From Paenibacillus thalictri (lineage in GTDB: Bacteria; Bacillota; Bacilli; Paenibacillales; NBRC-103111): a DNA stretch of 64,000 nucleotides. How positions within the stretch are numbered: position 1 is the first letter of the stretch; each line of letters begins with the position of its first letter. Shown piece after piece: positions 51,794 through 60,715 of this stretch. The DNA is taken from contig NZ_SIRE01000025.1 of assembly GCF_004307995.1 (NCBI RefSeq), forward strand, positions 62,001-126,000, read 5' to 3'. The notes under the pieces were generated by a model. It saw nothing but the letters and a program-made list of their open reading frames with translations. It did not search any database and was not told the DNA's origin. The translations under genes were made by a program, and so were the position numbers.

Positions 51794-54061
51794 TCAATCA
51801 TTTCGGGACTGGAATTTTAAGCGGTATTCGGTGGGAGACATTGTTTCCATTTTGCGAAAATATCTGCTGAAATTTTGAATATTACTGTACTGCAGCCGCT
51901 CGGCGATTTGAGAGATCGACATTTCCGTGTACACAAGCCATTCCTTGGCCAGCTTAAGCCGATAATTCGCCACATAATCGCTAAAGCTGATTCCCGTCTC
52001 CTTACGGAACACCCTTTTGATATAATCAGGACTGTAATGAAGTTGGGCCGAGCACATTTCCAAGGAAATCGGCTGGTCATAGCGGGTTTCGATCAAGCGG
52101 ATGACGTCGGCGGATATACTTTGGTATTGCGCGGCAATCCGCTCTTCATATTTCCGGCTCAGCGGCGTAAGCACGTGGCGTATAAACCAATATTCCGCCT
52201 CCTTCGCCGTCTTCAGTTCCGTAATCGCATTCTGCAGCGACTTGCCTTCCGTCGCGAAATTCAGCGCCGCCTCCGACGATCCGAGCACTTCGCGGGCAAT
52301 ATCCGTCATCACCAGCAGCAAAGCCAGCCGGACATCCCGGTGTGTCCGGTTACCCTCCGTCAAATCGCTTAGCAGCAGGCGCAAAGCCGCTTTCGCCGTC
52401 GTTTCGTCGCCCGACTTGATGGCTAAAACCAGCTCCCGCTTGTGCTCATCCACTCTTGCCGGCGGCTGACCACGCGAGGGCTCCAGGTCGTCGATGTAAA
52501 GCAAGGCTCCTCCTCCGACCCGCATACGGTATTTCAAAGCTTCCACACTTTCCATGTAAGCGTCAACACAACGGGACATAGCGAAAAAAATGCGGCTTAA
52601 GCCGATGCTGACGTTCAGCTGCAAAAACCGTCTTACTTGTTTCTGGATGTTTTGGGCGTCTTCAAATAACAGCTTCAGGAAAGTATCTTTCGAGGAATCG
52701 TCGAAACGCAATACAACAACAAGCGTATGCTGGTAGGAAAAACAGTGGTACATCCGGTTTTGGGGCACGGTCTCTTGAATGATATTGCCGATGGCGTACA
52801 GCAGCAGATGATGGTCCTGCTCGTTATAACGGGTATCCTCCAGAGTATCGATATCAATTACGGCGATGCACAGCTGTTTCCAATCCGCAGGCAGGCCGTA
52901 CGACACGATGTTTTGCTCAATTTCCCGTTCATGCAGCTCGCCCTGAATCAACTCGATCAGAAACAGATCGCGCAGCTGCATGCTTTGCGATTTCATCCTG
53001 TGGTTCAGGTGTTCTTCCACATATTGAAGCGAACGGAACTCCTGCGCAATCGTCTCCAGCTCGTCGTAGGTCCTTTTTGCATCATTGCGTATTTTCAGAC
53101 GCTGCACGGATTCATACAACTTGCGAACCGGTACGTAAAGCGTGCGGGTCATAATCAAGGAAACGATCGTCATGCAGAGAAACACCGCAATACACGCATA
53201 AAAAGCAAGCCATCCGATGCCCGCCGATTCCTTGGCCATTTGACTGCGGCTTACCGTCGTCGTGTATGTCCACTGAGTTAATGCCGACTTTCGGTAAAAT
53301 AACCATTCTTCATCATCGGCAGAGCTTGCAATAACGCCTTTTGCATCTACGTCAAGTCCCGCCTTCACTTCGGCAAGCCGGCTTAATGAGTCTGCTCCGA
53401 TAACTTCATCCGCGCGAACAATAGGCTGCAGCTTCGCATCGAAAACATGGAATTTGGCATGATCCGCCTGATCGTTCATCCACCGGTTGACATCGCCGGG
53501 CAGCATTTCCACCACCAGCAATCCTTCGGGTCTGCTGAAGGAATTTGGGATCGGATACGCAAACACGATTCTCTCGCGAGACGAATCAAACGGCGATTCT
53601 ATACGGGTTACCGTCCACGGCTCCAGCTCTCGCAAGCGGCTGTACGGCTCAAATTGCCCGCTGCCCAGATTAAATCCGGTATTGTCGATCATCCAATTTC
53701 CCTTAAAGCCCAGCAGCACCACATTGCTCACCGGCAGGTCGATCGTCTGCAGCCGGTTCAAATCTTGTTCAAGCTCGCGAATCGCTGCAAAATCTTTATG
53801 CGAAAGCGATTCCCTTACCGCAAGCAGCATCCGCTGCGACTGGGCAAGCTGGAACACCTGCCGCTCCACGGATCGGAGCATACTTTCCGCACGCATCTGA
53901 TACTGCTGCAATACCTGTTCATAAGCGGAGGTCGCCTGATGTTCCGCCATGGAGATCGATTTTAAATACGACAGCCAACCGAGCAGCGCGACGGAAAGAG
54001 CCGCAACACAGAAGTTCGCCAATACCAGCTTGAGCCAAAATGAAGGAAACTTCAGTCTCAT
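51794..54061 (-). CDS. Membrane-anchored AraC-family regulator (island B)
   Basis: 755 residues. Two membrane spans (about 10-32 and 288-310) flank an extracellular sensor domain. The C-terminal helix-turn-helix pair contains LHYSPDYIKRVFRKETGISF and MSISQIAERLQYSNIQNFSRYF. The architecture is the same as the island A regulator, and it lies directly upstream of the island B binding-protein gene, its likely target. GGTGAGG precedes the ATG. Confidence 0.88.
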   Translation of the reverse strand: MRLKFPSFWLKLVLANFCVAALSVALLGWLSYLKSISMAEHQATSAYEQVLQQYQMRAESMLRSVERQVFQLAQSQRMLLAVRESLSHKDFAAIRELEQDLNRLQTIDLPVSNVVLLGFKGNWMIDNTGFNLGSGQFEPYSRLRELEPWTVTRIESPFDSSRERIVFAYPIPNSFSRPEGLLVVEMLPGDVNRWMNDQADHAKFHVFDAKLQPIVRADEVIGADSLSRLAEVKAGLDVDAKGVIASSADDEEWLFYRKSALTQWTYTTTVSRSQMAKESAGIGWLAFYACIAVFLCMTIVSLIMTRTLYVPVRKLYESVQRLKIRNDAKRTYDELETIAQEFRSLQYVEEHLNHRMKSQSMQLRDLFLIELIQGELHEREIEQNIVSYGLPADWKQLCIAVIDIDTLEDTRYNEQDHHLLLYAIGNIIQETVPQNRMYHCFSYQHTLVVVLRFDDSSKDTFLKLLFEDAQNIQKQVRRFLQLNVSIGLSRIFFAMSRCVDAYMESVEALKYRMRVGGGALLYIDDLEPSRGQPPARVDEHKRELVLAIKSGDETTAKAALRLLLSDLTEGNRTHRDVRLALLLVMTDIAREVLGSSEAALNFATEGKSLQNAITELKTAKEAEYWFIRHVLTPLSRKYEERIAAQYQSISADVIRLIETRYDQPISLEMCSAQLHYSPDYIKRVFRKETGISFSDYVANYRLKLAKEWLVYTEMSISQIAERLQYSNIQNFSRYFRKMETMSPTEYRLKFQSRND

Positions 54062-54380
54062 TTTATTACCTCACCCCATGTTTATGCCGCTCTTGTCATA
54101 TCATCGGTTCCATGTGAGAAAGACCCAAAGTAACGTATCGGTTGTCCATCGCTGCCAATAGTGCCGTGCAAAAGCTGTGACTTGATCGGGAGTGGAGGGA
54201 TGAAATGCGGCCCAAAGTACATAAATCCCGAGCACGCGTCCCAGCGTCGCAAAGCGGTCGCTGAACCCGCGTCTCACCCAGCTGTATCAAGCGGACGAGC
54301 AAATGAGGAAAAGCTTCCGCTACTTGCCCCGCGTCACCCAGCTTCAGCAAGCCAGGCGAGCAAATGAGGAGAACCCGCGT
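54062..54380. repeat. Gap with duplicated copies of the IclR-gene end
   Basis: 319 nt without a gene. Two imperfect copies of a 42-nt stretch (54268-54309 and 54329-54370), each with GTC-x-CACCCAGCT and GAGCAAATGAGGA, lie about 60 nt apart, and a third partial copy forms the last codons of the IclR gene. The island B regulator promoter must lie in the left part; I cannot place it. Confidence 0.5.
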
Positions 54381-55127
54381 TTATTTGTTCGTCTCGTCCA
54401 GCTTCATCAGTTGTGCGGCCGTATGTTGCAGTTCGATTGCGATATCCGCTGCTTGTGCGTCGGAATATACGGAATCGATCATTCCGACCCCGATCGCCGC
54501 CGTAATCCGGCCGTATGAAAATAAAGGGACGGCTATTCTGCGGATATGGGGAAAAATAACTCCCCTATCGTCGGAGTATCCTTGTTCCAACGCTTCGCTG
54601 ATCAAATCGTCCAGGGCCGAACGGACGGGGATGTACTTTTGAAAGGAAGGGGACACTTGGGCGTTCTCAATTAAGTAACGGCGGTGCTGCTCTTTCTGAT
54701 GCGCTAAAAACAAAAACCCCCACGGGTGAATCGTATAATCGGTCCGTCTCGATCCCACATCCTGCATAAACACGCCTTCCGGGAACACGACCTTATCCCG
54801 GCAAACCATGCTGCCGTATTCGAAGCTTATCCAAAGAGCGGTTAGTCCGAGCGTTTCGCTGAGCTGGCCAAGAACGGGTGCAATCACCGCATCAAAAGGG
54901 GAGACTTGCATGGCTGCTGCGGTTATTTTTTTCAATGCGGGTCCTAGCATATAACGCTGTTCATCATTTTTTTCCAAAAAATCTTGATCGGTTAACGTTT
55001 TTAAATACCGGCTCAAACTGGCAGGACTTAATTGAAGCTGATGCTTCAGTTGGATAAAACTCGCATCCCCCAGTTCGCCAATAACTCCCAATATTTGCAG
55101 TCCGCTTTCCAAACCGGGTGCTGACAT
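54381..55127 (-). CDS. IclR-family transcriptional regulator
   Basis: 248 residues. The N-terminal winged helix (GLQILGVIGELGDASFIQLKHQLQLSPASLSRYLKTLTDQDFL) and the C-terminal effector domain (DVGSRRTDYTIHPWGFLFLA, RRIAVPLFSYGRITAAIGVGM) fit IclR. The ATG at the MSAPGLESG start has a weak ribosome site, GGTGGATCA. It lies upstream of the island B regulator on the same strand and may control island B or the hydroxy-acid genes. Confidence 0.85.
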   Translation of the reverse strand: MSAPGLESGLQILGVIGELGDASFIQLKHQLQLSPASLSRYLKTLTDQDFLEKNDEQRYMLGPALKKITAAAMQVSPFDAVIAPVLGQLSETLGLTALWISFEYGSMVCRDKVVFPEGVFMQDVGSRRTDYTIHPWGFLFLAHQKEQHRRYLIENAQVSPSFQKYIPVRSALDDLISEALEQGYSDDRGVIFPHIRRIAVPLFSYGRITAAIGVGMIDSVYSDAQAADIAIELQHTAAQLMKLDETNK

Positions 55128-55527
55128 TGATCCACCTGCTTTAGTATTGTATATGAAACTGTAATTTCATAATCGGTAATACATATAATATTTTATTTTG
55201 ATGATCAAGCAGGAGTCAAGAAGTTTTTCCATAATTAACCTCAGCGTTTGCCTGACGCTGGATCGTTAATCTGACAACTTCGGGTTTAAAAAAGAGACGC
55301 AGCATAAAAAAAGATCTCAAATTCCGCATGTCAGTGGAATTTGAGATCTTTTGGCTCGATTTTCCGGGCGAACTCTCGTCTATACGAATATTTCGGAGCG
55401 TTCCTATAGACCGGTAAACACCGGTCGTACGAAGAGGACACTGAAAAAGTAGCTTAAGTGAGCGAAATCATGCTGGAGAAGCGCCAGTGTTCGCTTCTTC
55501 AGTTGCCTCCTTACGAAGAAGCGCTTA
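55128..55527. other. Gene-free gap between the IclR and ParB-like genes
   Basis: 400 nt. The left third should hold the IclR promoter; it is AT-rich near the start. The middle holds the terminator of the ParB-like gene. The rest (55353-55527) shows nothing I can name. Confidence 0.5.
55306..55352 (-). terminator. Strong terminator, about 175 nt after the ParB-like gene
   Basis: AAAAGATCTCAAATTCC and GGAATTTGAGATCTTTT form a perfect 17-bp stem over a 10-nt loop. The longer T-run lies on the minus strand, so it serves the leftward gene. Confidence 0.8.
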
Positions 55528-56673
55528 TTACTTGCCCACGAGTTCCCTGACCCGCTTCCATTCGGCCAAATGTTTTTCCAAATTTTCGATCAGCGCATCT
55601 ACACCGTGCTCGAAACTCGGGGTATCGCCGAGAGCGCTTTGAAACATTTCAGCCGGGAGCGGCTGATGGGTTGGAACGGCGGCCAGCATGTGCCGCAGCT
55701 GGTCTTCGATCGACGCCGCCGGCGGAGCAGCTGCTGCGGTCGCTGCGGCGGCCGGCGAAGCTGCAGCGGCGGGTGCCGCAGCGATGGCCGGTGCTGCAGC
55801 TTGCACGCCTGTCGCCTGCGCAGCTTGCACACCCGCCGGCGGCGCGGCTGGAGATGCCGCTGTGCCCGAAGCGGCCGTGGCCTCGGCCGACGCCTTCTTC
55901 GCTTTCTCCGCCTCCGCGGCTGCTTCTGCTTGCGCTTTCGCGGCTTTGGCCCGCTCGGCCCGGTTGTGCTCAAACACCGACCATGTCTCGATCAGCTCCC
56001 GTCCCGATTTGTACAGCAGCTTGCCTTTGGTATTGTCGGAAATGTCCTTATCCTTAAACAGGCGGGCAATCTTCTTAACGTCGCTAACAGGCAGCTCGTC
56101 CCGCGCTACGATCAGAGCAAGCGGGTCGCGATGCTCCAGCGGCAGATCCTTCAGCGGCTGGAGCTGGTCTTCCGTCAGCTTGTCCTTGCGGATTTCCACT
56201 CCGCTGACGATCAGCTTTTTGACGGCATTGCCGAACTTCAGCAAATCACATTTGTTTTTGATGTACGATTCCGGCTTGCCCAACTTGCTGGACAAATATT
56301 TCACCGAGCTGCTGAATTTCGAATCGTGCAGCAGCTTATGAAATGCTTCCGCCTCTTCGATGGGGGAGAAACCCTCGCGCGTCAAATTTTCCGCGATCTG
56401 CTCCAAATAAATTTCCATATCGTCCGTGGCCGTCGAGACGATGCAAGGAATCGTTTCGCGTCCGAGCATGCTGCTCGCTTTGTAACGCCGGTTCCCGTAT
56501 ATGATCTTATAACGGCCGCCCTGAACCGTCCTCACTTTGATCGGAGACAGCAGCCCCAGCTCCTCGATGCTCTTCATGAGTTCTTGAAGCGAGTCCTCGT
56601 CAAACTGATATCTTGGCTGGTCGGTATCTTCGTCGATTAATTTTAATGGAATATTAATAATTTCCAAAAACAA
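55528..56673 (-). CDS. Orphan ParB/Spo0J-like protein with Ala/Pro-rich linker
   Basis: 381 residues. The N-terminal ParB domain has LIDEDTDQPRYQFDEDSLQEL, then IYGNRRYKAS (the CTP-binding GxRRxxA motif with Asn in place of Glu) and AENLTREGFSPIEEAEAF. A KorB/HTH-like middle part follows (SSKLGKPESYIKNKCDLL). Residues ~235-325 are a long Ala/Pro/Glu-rich linker, and the last 45 are a short helical domain (VDALIENLEKHLAEW). No ParA partner or parS (Spo0J-type TGTTTCACGTGAAACA) was seen. It is not the chromosomal Spo0J near the origin, so it is more likely a nucleoid or phage/plasmid-derived paralogue. The coding start is ATG with GGGGGATTG upstream. Confidence 0.85.
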   Translation of the reverse strand: MFLEIINIPLKLIDEDTDQPRYQFDEDSLQELMKSIEELGLLSPIKVRTVQGGRYKIIYGNRRYKASSMLGRETIPCIVSTATDDMEIYLEQIAENLTREGFSPIEEAEAFHKLLHDSKFSSSVKYLSSKLGKPESYIKNKCDLLKFGNAVKKLIVSGVEIRKDKLTEDQLQPLKDLPLEHRDPLALIVARDELPVSDVKKIARLFKDKDISDNTKGKLLYKSGRELIETWSVFEHNRAERAKAAKAQAEAAAEAEKAKKASAEATAASGTAASPAAPPAGVQAAQATGVQAAAPAIAAAPAAAASPAAAATAAAAPPAASIEDQLRHMLAAVPTHQPLPAEMFQSALGDTPSFEHGVDALIENLEKHLAEWKRVRELVGK

Positions 56674-56915
56674 TCCCCCGTTCTTCGTTTAATCCGTTTT
56701 CCTCTGAATGGATGCCCCGGACATCGGCTGCCGAAGGCGATATATGTATTATATAACACCAGCCCGGTCATGGGAATGTGAGTACGGTCCGATTTATTCG
56801 GAAGCAAATGCAGTCATCCTGCAAGACGAGCGGAATTGGCTTGCAGGCATATGCTGTTTCCGAAAGATCGGTATGAGCCATTCCGAAACATCAGGAATAG
56901 GGAAATCGCATGTAT

Positions 56916-57452
56916 CTAATCGACGTTCCACTCGGAAGCAAGCAGTCCCATGAAATAAGTGTCATAATACCGCCCGCCGCTGAACCCGTGTTTCCTCAAC
57001 TGACCTTCGACGGTAAAGCCGACTTTTTTGTATAAAGCCACAGCTTGATCGTTGATGCCCCGCGTCGTTAAGTAAATTTTGTTCAGCCGCAGCTGGCCAA
57101 ACCCGATGCCGATCATTTGCCGCATCGCGCTGAATCCGTAACCGAGCCCTCTTGCCTCCGGCGACAGCAGGATGCCGATTCCCGCTCTGCCGTGCTCATA
57201 TTCAATATGCTGCAAAAATATCCAGCCGATAAGCTCGCCGGCTTCGTTGTCGACAGCCAACACGAGATCGCCGTTTTGTCTTTTTTTATCGACATGTTGT
57301 ACGGTCTGCTCGTAAGTAAGCGGCGTTCGGCCGACCATCTCGATGGAGACCGGATCGTTTAACCAGCGATGCAGCGCCGGGATATCTTTTATCTCGAACG
57401 CCCGCAGTTTCACCTGACCCTTGCCGCTGCGGCCATCGTTATCATGATTCAT
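56916..57452 (-). CDS. GNAT-family acetyltransferase
   Basis: 178 residues, RimJ/RimL-like. LRAFEIKDIPALHRWLNDP opens the domain; GIGILLSPEARGLGYGFSAMRQM is the acetyl-CoA site (R/Q-x2-G-x-G), and LTTRGINDQAVALYKKVGF is motif B. The substrate is unknown. GAGGGGAAA precedes the ATG. A 242-nt gap with the inverted repeat TGTTTCCG/CGGAAACA-like (56852-56892) separates it from the ParB-like gene. Confidence 0.88.
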   Translation of the reverse strand: MNHDNDGRSGKGQVKLRAFEIKDIPALHRWLNDPVSIEMVGRTPLTYEQTVQHVDKKRQNGDLVLAVDNEAGELIGWIFLQHIEYEHGRAGIGILLSPEARGLGYGFSAMRQMIGIGFGQLRLNKIYLTTRGINDQAVALYKKVGFTVEGQLRKHGFSGGRYYDTYFMGLLASEWNVD

Positions 57453-57584
57453 CAGATTTCCCCTCTTTCCGAAAGATTCGGTATGCTCCTATTGTATCAA
57501 ATACCGTCTTAAGCAGGGTAGGCGGAAAAGTTTTTGGTGCTTGGAGCTGCCGAACCGCAACCCCTTAAATGAACTTATATATAG

Positions 57585-57640
57585 AAAAAAAACGCACCCG
57601 AATGCAGGGAGGCTCAAGCCCCATACCCGAAGTGCGTTTT
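57585..57640 (-). terminator. Terminator of the island C operon
   Basis: On the minus strand AAAACGCAC pairs with GTGCGTTTT around a 37-nt insert, followed by eight T. It lies just after the stop of the glycosidase-like gene. Confidence 0.8.
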
Positions 57641-57653
57641 CATGTTCCATCGC

Positions 57654-59789
57654 TTATTCTATTGTAAAATGCAGCGCCGCATACTCCTGAAGCCGCGGAA
57701 TGGTGACCGATACCAGCAGTTCTCCGTCACCTGACGGCACGGCCGCGCCGCTGCACTGAATGTCCGATTCCTTATGCAAACAAGTAAACCCGGCGAGCCT
57801 TGTTCCTTTCAGCTTGATGTCCACCTGCACATCGTGCACCGGGATCGTCTGCAGCACCGGACGGCGCGGAGCCGCCGTCGTATTGACGGCATGCAGCACA
57901 TACGATTTCGGATCGCCGCCGCTGCGGTTTAAACTCAAATGAACGCTTGCGGGGGCATTGGTCTTCACCGTATAGTCCCCCTGCAGCAAATAGTTCAGCG
58001 CTTTTTTTAGCAGTTCGCTGAAATCGTTGTGCCCGTGTTGCCATACGTTGCGGTCGACGCCATATGGGAAAAATACCGACTCTCCTTGCCCGAACCGGTT
58101 CAGCAGCAGGGTTGGATACTCCGTTTCGTAGCTTCTCAGCCAAGAGCGCTCCGGCGGCTGGGGAAAAATTTGCGGCACGTAAGTAACAGGAGCTTCCGCC
58201 GCTTGCGATGTCACCCGGACAAGCTGCTGCGGCCCCCAACTGGCCAGCAGCGACGTGTTCTCGAAACCGCGGGTGAGCGGATGTTCCCCCCGCACGTATT
58301 GGTAGCCCCATTGGGAGTTGTCTTTGACGATCCCGGTAAAAGCGCAGCCTAATACATCCCCGAGCGCGTAATCGTGACGCAGCGTGCCGTCCGTCTGCCG
58401 CAGCGACGTCTGGTGGGTCGCTATCAGCTTGCCGCCGGAGCGAACGTATTCGCGGATTATGTCCATCTCCCGATCGGACAAGCAAGCGGCGTTGGCCAAA
58501 ATCAGCACCTTGGTGGCGGCCAGCGTTTCCCCGTTCAGCTTGTCGTCGGTCAGCAGCCTGTACTGCACGTGCATATCCGTCAGCACCTGCTCAAGCCCCA
58601 TCATATGGGTCAAATACGCATCTTTGCTGCGGTCCGGATTGCCCAGCGCTGCATTGGTCGCCCGCGAGTACAACACGCTGACTTCCCCGGCCGTTTCCTG
58701 ACCGCTCAGAACCTCCTCGTTCAGCTCCATAAACTCATAGATGTCGGCGCACAGCAGCGCATTCCGGCGGTCGTACGTTTTGCCCGGGTGTTGTCCGTTA
58801 AACACGCAGTTCCAGAAGGATCCGCCGGCGCTGATCGCCTCCCACATCCACAAACGCGTTTCCTGGGCGGCTGAAGAAATGTACCTCAGGTCGTTGTTGG
58901 TGCCGAGGTGGCCAAACAGCATCACCGGTGTTTTGTCCGGAGACAAGCTTTTCAAAAATTTAATCAGCGTAGACGGCCCGTTCATCGGTTCATGATTGGC
59001 GGTAAACAGCGGGGTGACAAGAAAATCGAAATGGTCCTTGATCGCGTACAGGTCGTGTCCGTTCGCCTTAAACCGGTCGTGATACAACCCGAAAATTTCC
59101 GCCGCATACGCCTTGTCTTCACCGTATTTTTTGACGACGGCACGGCAGTCGCGCAGATGCTCCATCACGCAGTCCGCTTTCCACTGCCGGTATTCGTCGT
59201 AGCTGCTGTCCATAAATTGCCCGCCGCGCGGCAGCTCCTTGCCGACCTCCCGGAAATAGCGGTCGGAGCAGCGTTTGCAGTAGCATATCCCGTCTTGGGT
59301 ATACGAGTTTTCCCAGATGCCGTCGATATCGTAATGCTCGAATAAGTAGTCGATAAACCGGTATGCATGCTCGTTACGGTAGACGCTTTGATAACACGGC
59401 TGAAAAATCGCGGAGTGCAGCGGATTGTCCCTGATTTTCGGGTCGCCCTGCTCATTCATGCTGAACCAGTCGGGGCGAAGCTCGTATATTTTTTTATCAA
59501 CCCCGCGAAAATCGACGCGTACGACAACCTTCATGCCTTTTTCGTGGCACGCTTCGGTCAAATCCTTCAGCACGTCTTCGCTCGTCATAAACGGATTCGG
59601 ATTGGCGGTAACCAAGTCGTGCCGGAAAAAATCGACGATGCCCCCGCCGTTAATAATGATGCAGTTGGCGTGAATTTGTTCCATATAAGCGGCCACCGAA
59701 CGGGCGTCGTAGTTCACGACATCCGGTTCGCGCAGCACGGTTTGCAAAATGCGCAGCTGTTTTTCATACCATTGTTTCGGTTGCGACAT
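57654..59789 (-). CDS. Glycosidase-like TIM-barrel protein with trimerisation-type domain (island C)
   Basis: 711 residues, no signal peptide. The N-terminal part (about 1-370) is a TIM barrel of the hypothetical glycosyl hydrolase 6 type: CIIINGGGIVDFF, MKVVVRVDFRGVDK, and IDGIWENSYTQDGICYCKRC, where CYCKRC may bind zinc. The middle (about 380-600) resembles a beta-galactosidase trimerisation/glutamine-amidotransferase-like domain (VLILANAACLSDREMDIIREYVRSGGKLIATHQTS). The C-terminal part is beta-rich. I chose the ATG of MSQPKQW, 8 nt after GGAGG; the frame runs 20 codons further up. It is last in island C. The substrate is unknown. Confidence 0.8.
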   Translation of the reverse strand: MSQPKQWYEKQLRILQTVLREPDVVNYDARSVAAYMEQIHANCIIINGGGIVDFFRHDLVTANPNPFMTSEDVLKDLTEACHEKGMKVVVRVDFRGVDKKIYELRPDWFSMNEQGDPKIRDNPLHSAIFQPCYQSVYRNEHAYRFIDYLFEHYDIDGIWENSYTQDGICYCKRCSDRYFREVGKELPRGGQFMDSSYDEYRQWKADCVMEHLRDCRAVVKKYGEDKAYAAEIFGLYHDRFKANGHDLYAIKDHFDFLVTPLFTANHEPMNGPSTLIKFLKSLSPDKTPVMLFGHLGTNNDLRYISSAAQETRLWMWEAISAGGSFWNCVFNGQHPGKTYDRRNALLCADIYEFMELNEEVLSGQETAGEVSVLYSRATNAALGNPDRSKDAYLTHMMGLEQVLTDMHVQYRLLTDDKLNGETLAATKVLILANAACLSDREMDIIREYVRSGGKLIATHQTSLRQTDGTLRHDYALGDVLGCAFTGIVKDNSQWGYQYVRGEHPLTRGFENTSLLASWGPQQLVRVTSQAAEAPVTYVPQIFPQPPERSWLRSYETEYPTLLLNRFGQGESVFFPYGVDRNVWQHGHNDFSELLKKALNYLLQGDYTVKTNAPASVHLSLNRSGGDPKSYVLHAVNTTAAPRRPVLQTIPVHDVQVDIKLKGTRLAGFTCLHKESDIQCSGAAVPSGDGELLVSVTIPRLQEYAALHFTIE

Positions 59790-59845
59790 ATCAAGTACCT
59801 CCATTTGCTGCTTTATGTTTTTTTTAATCCGGCGATCAAGACGGC

Positions 59846-60715
59846 TCAAACGTAACGGCTGTGCAGCTCGTCCAGATTGATGCGCCCCTCCAGATCATCG
59901 GCGATCGCTGTGTTTTTCCGTACGATGTCGGCGTCCCTCATGCCCATTAACGCAACGTCAACATACGGATTGGACAGCACAAAATGGATTAATGCCGGAG
60001 TGTAGTCGAACGTATTGGCCGGATTGACCATTTGAATCCAGCGCTGAAACGTGCCCGACGTCGGCGTTCTCATCGTAATAATGCCCATGCCCGCTTTCTC
60101 CGCTTCCAGCAAACTGCCGAACGGGCGGCTTGGCTCATAGCTGTGCTGAAAAATAAAGTTGTAGCAAATCTGCATCGTATCAAACATCCCGCTGCGGATG
60201 AAGCGGTAAACGGAATCGTTATTGTCTTCGCTCGTAAAACCGATGTATTTTGCAAGCCCTTCCTGCTTCAATCGAAGCATTTCCTCCGCCATCCCGCCTG
60301 TCCCCAAAATGTCATCCGCCTGCTCCTGCGTATACGAATTGCCGTGAATTTGCAGCAGCTCAATCCGATCCCGGCGCAGCCGCTTCAGACTGAGTTCAAC
60401 CGTTTCCCGCAGCGACGCACGCTCTCCGTAACTTACCTTAGTGGCGATAAAAAGCGGATGGGAGCCGCTTTCCTTAACCCCCTCCAGTGCCGCGCCCATA
60501 ATGTCCTCGCTTTGGCCGTTGCCGTAACCCGGTGCCGTATCATAGTAATTGATCCCGGAAGCAAGCGCCGTTTCGATCGACTCGAACAATTTTTTACGGT
60601 CAGCCGGATCTTCCGGGTCAAACGTATGCAAATAGTTTTTCAAACCAGCCGCCGCCCCGCCATAACCGATGCGGCTGACTTGTTGACCGGTTTCACCTAG
60701 TACTGTGTATTCCAT
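59846..60715 (-). CDS. Aldo/keto reductase (second copy, island C)
   Basis: 289 residues. The tetrad is Asp and Tyr in YYDTAPGYGNG, Lys in IATKVSYG and His in LLQIHGNSYT. It could reduce a sugar keto group or lactone. Its start abuts the stop of the amidohydrolase gene (TAA then ATG), with GGAGG 7 nt upstream, and it precedes the glycosidase-like gene, so all three look like one operon. Confidence 0.9.
   Translation of the reverse strand: MEYTVLGETGQQVSRIGYGGAAAGLKNYLHTFDPEDPADRKKLFESIETALASGINYYDTAPGYGNGQSEDIMGAALEGVKESGSHPLFIATKVSYGERASLRETVELSLKRLRRDRIELLQIHGNSYTQEQADDILGTGGMAEEMLRLKQEGLAKYIGFTSEDNNDSVYRFIRSGMFDTMQICYNFIFQHSYEPSRPFGSLLEAEKAGMGIITMRTPTSGTFQRWIQMVNPANTFDYTPALIHFVLSNPYVDVALMGMRDADIVRKNTAIADDLEGRINLDELHSRYV

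Noticed and set aside
55570..56640. 356-codon plus-strand frame opposite the ParB-like gene
   Set aside because: It arises from the Ala-codon-rich linker on the other strand; the ParB domain on the minus strand is clear.
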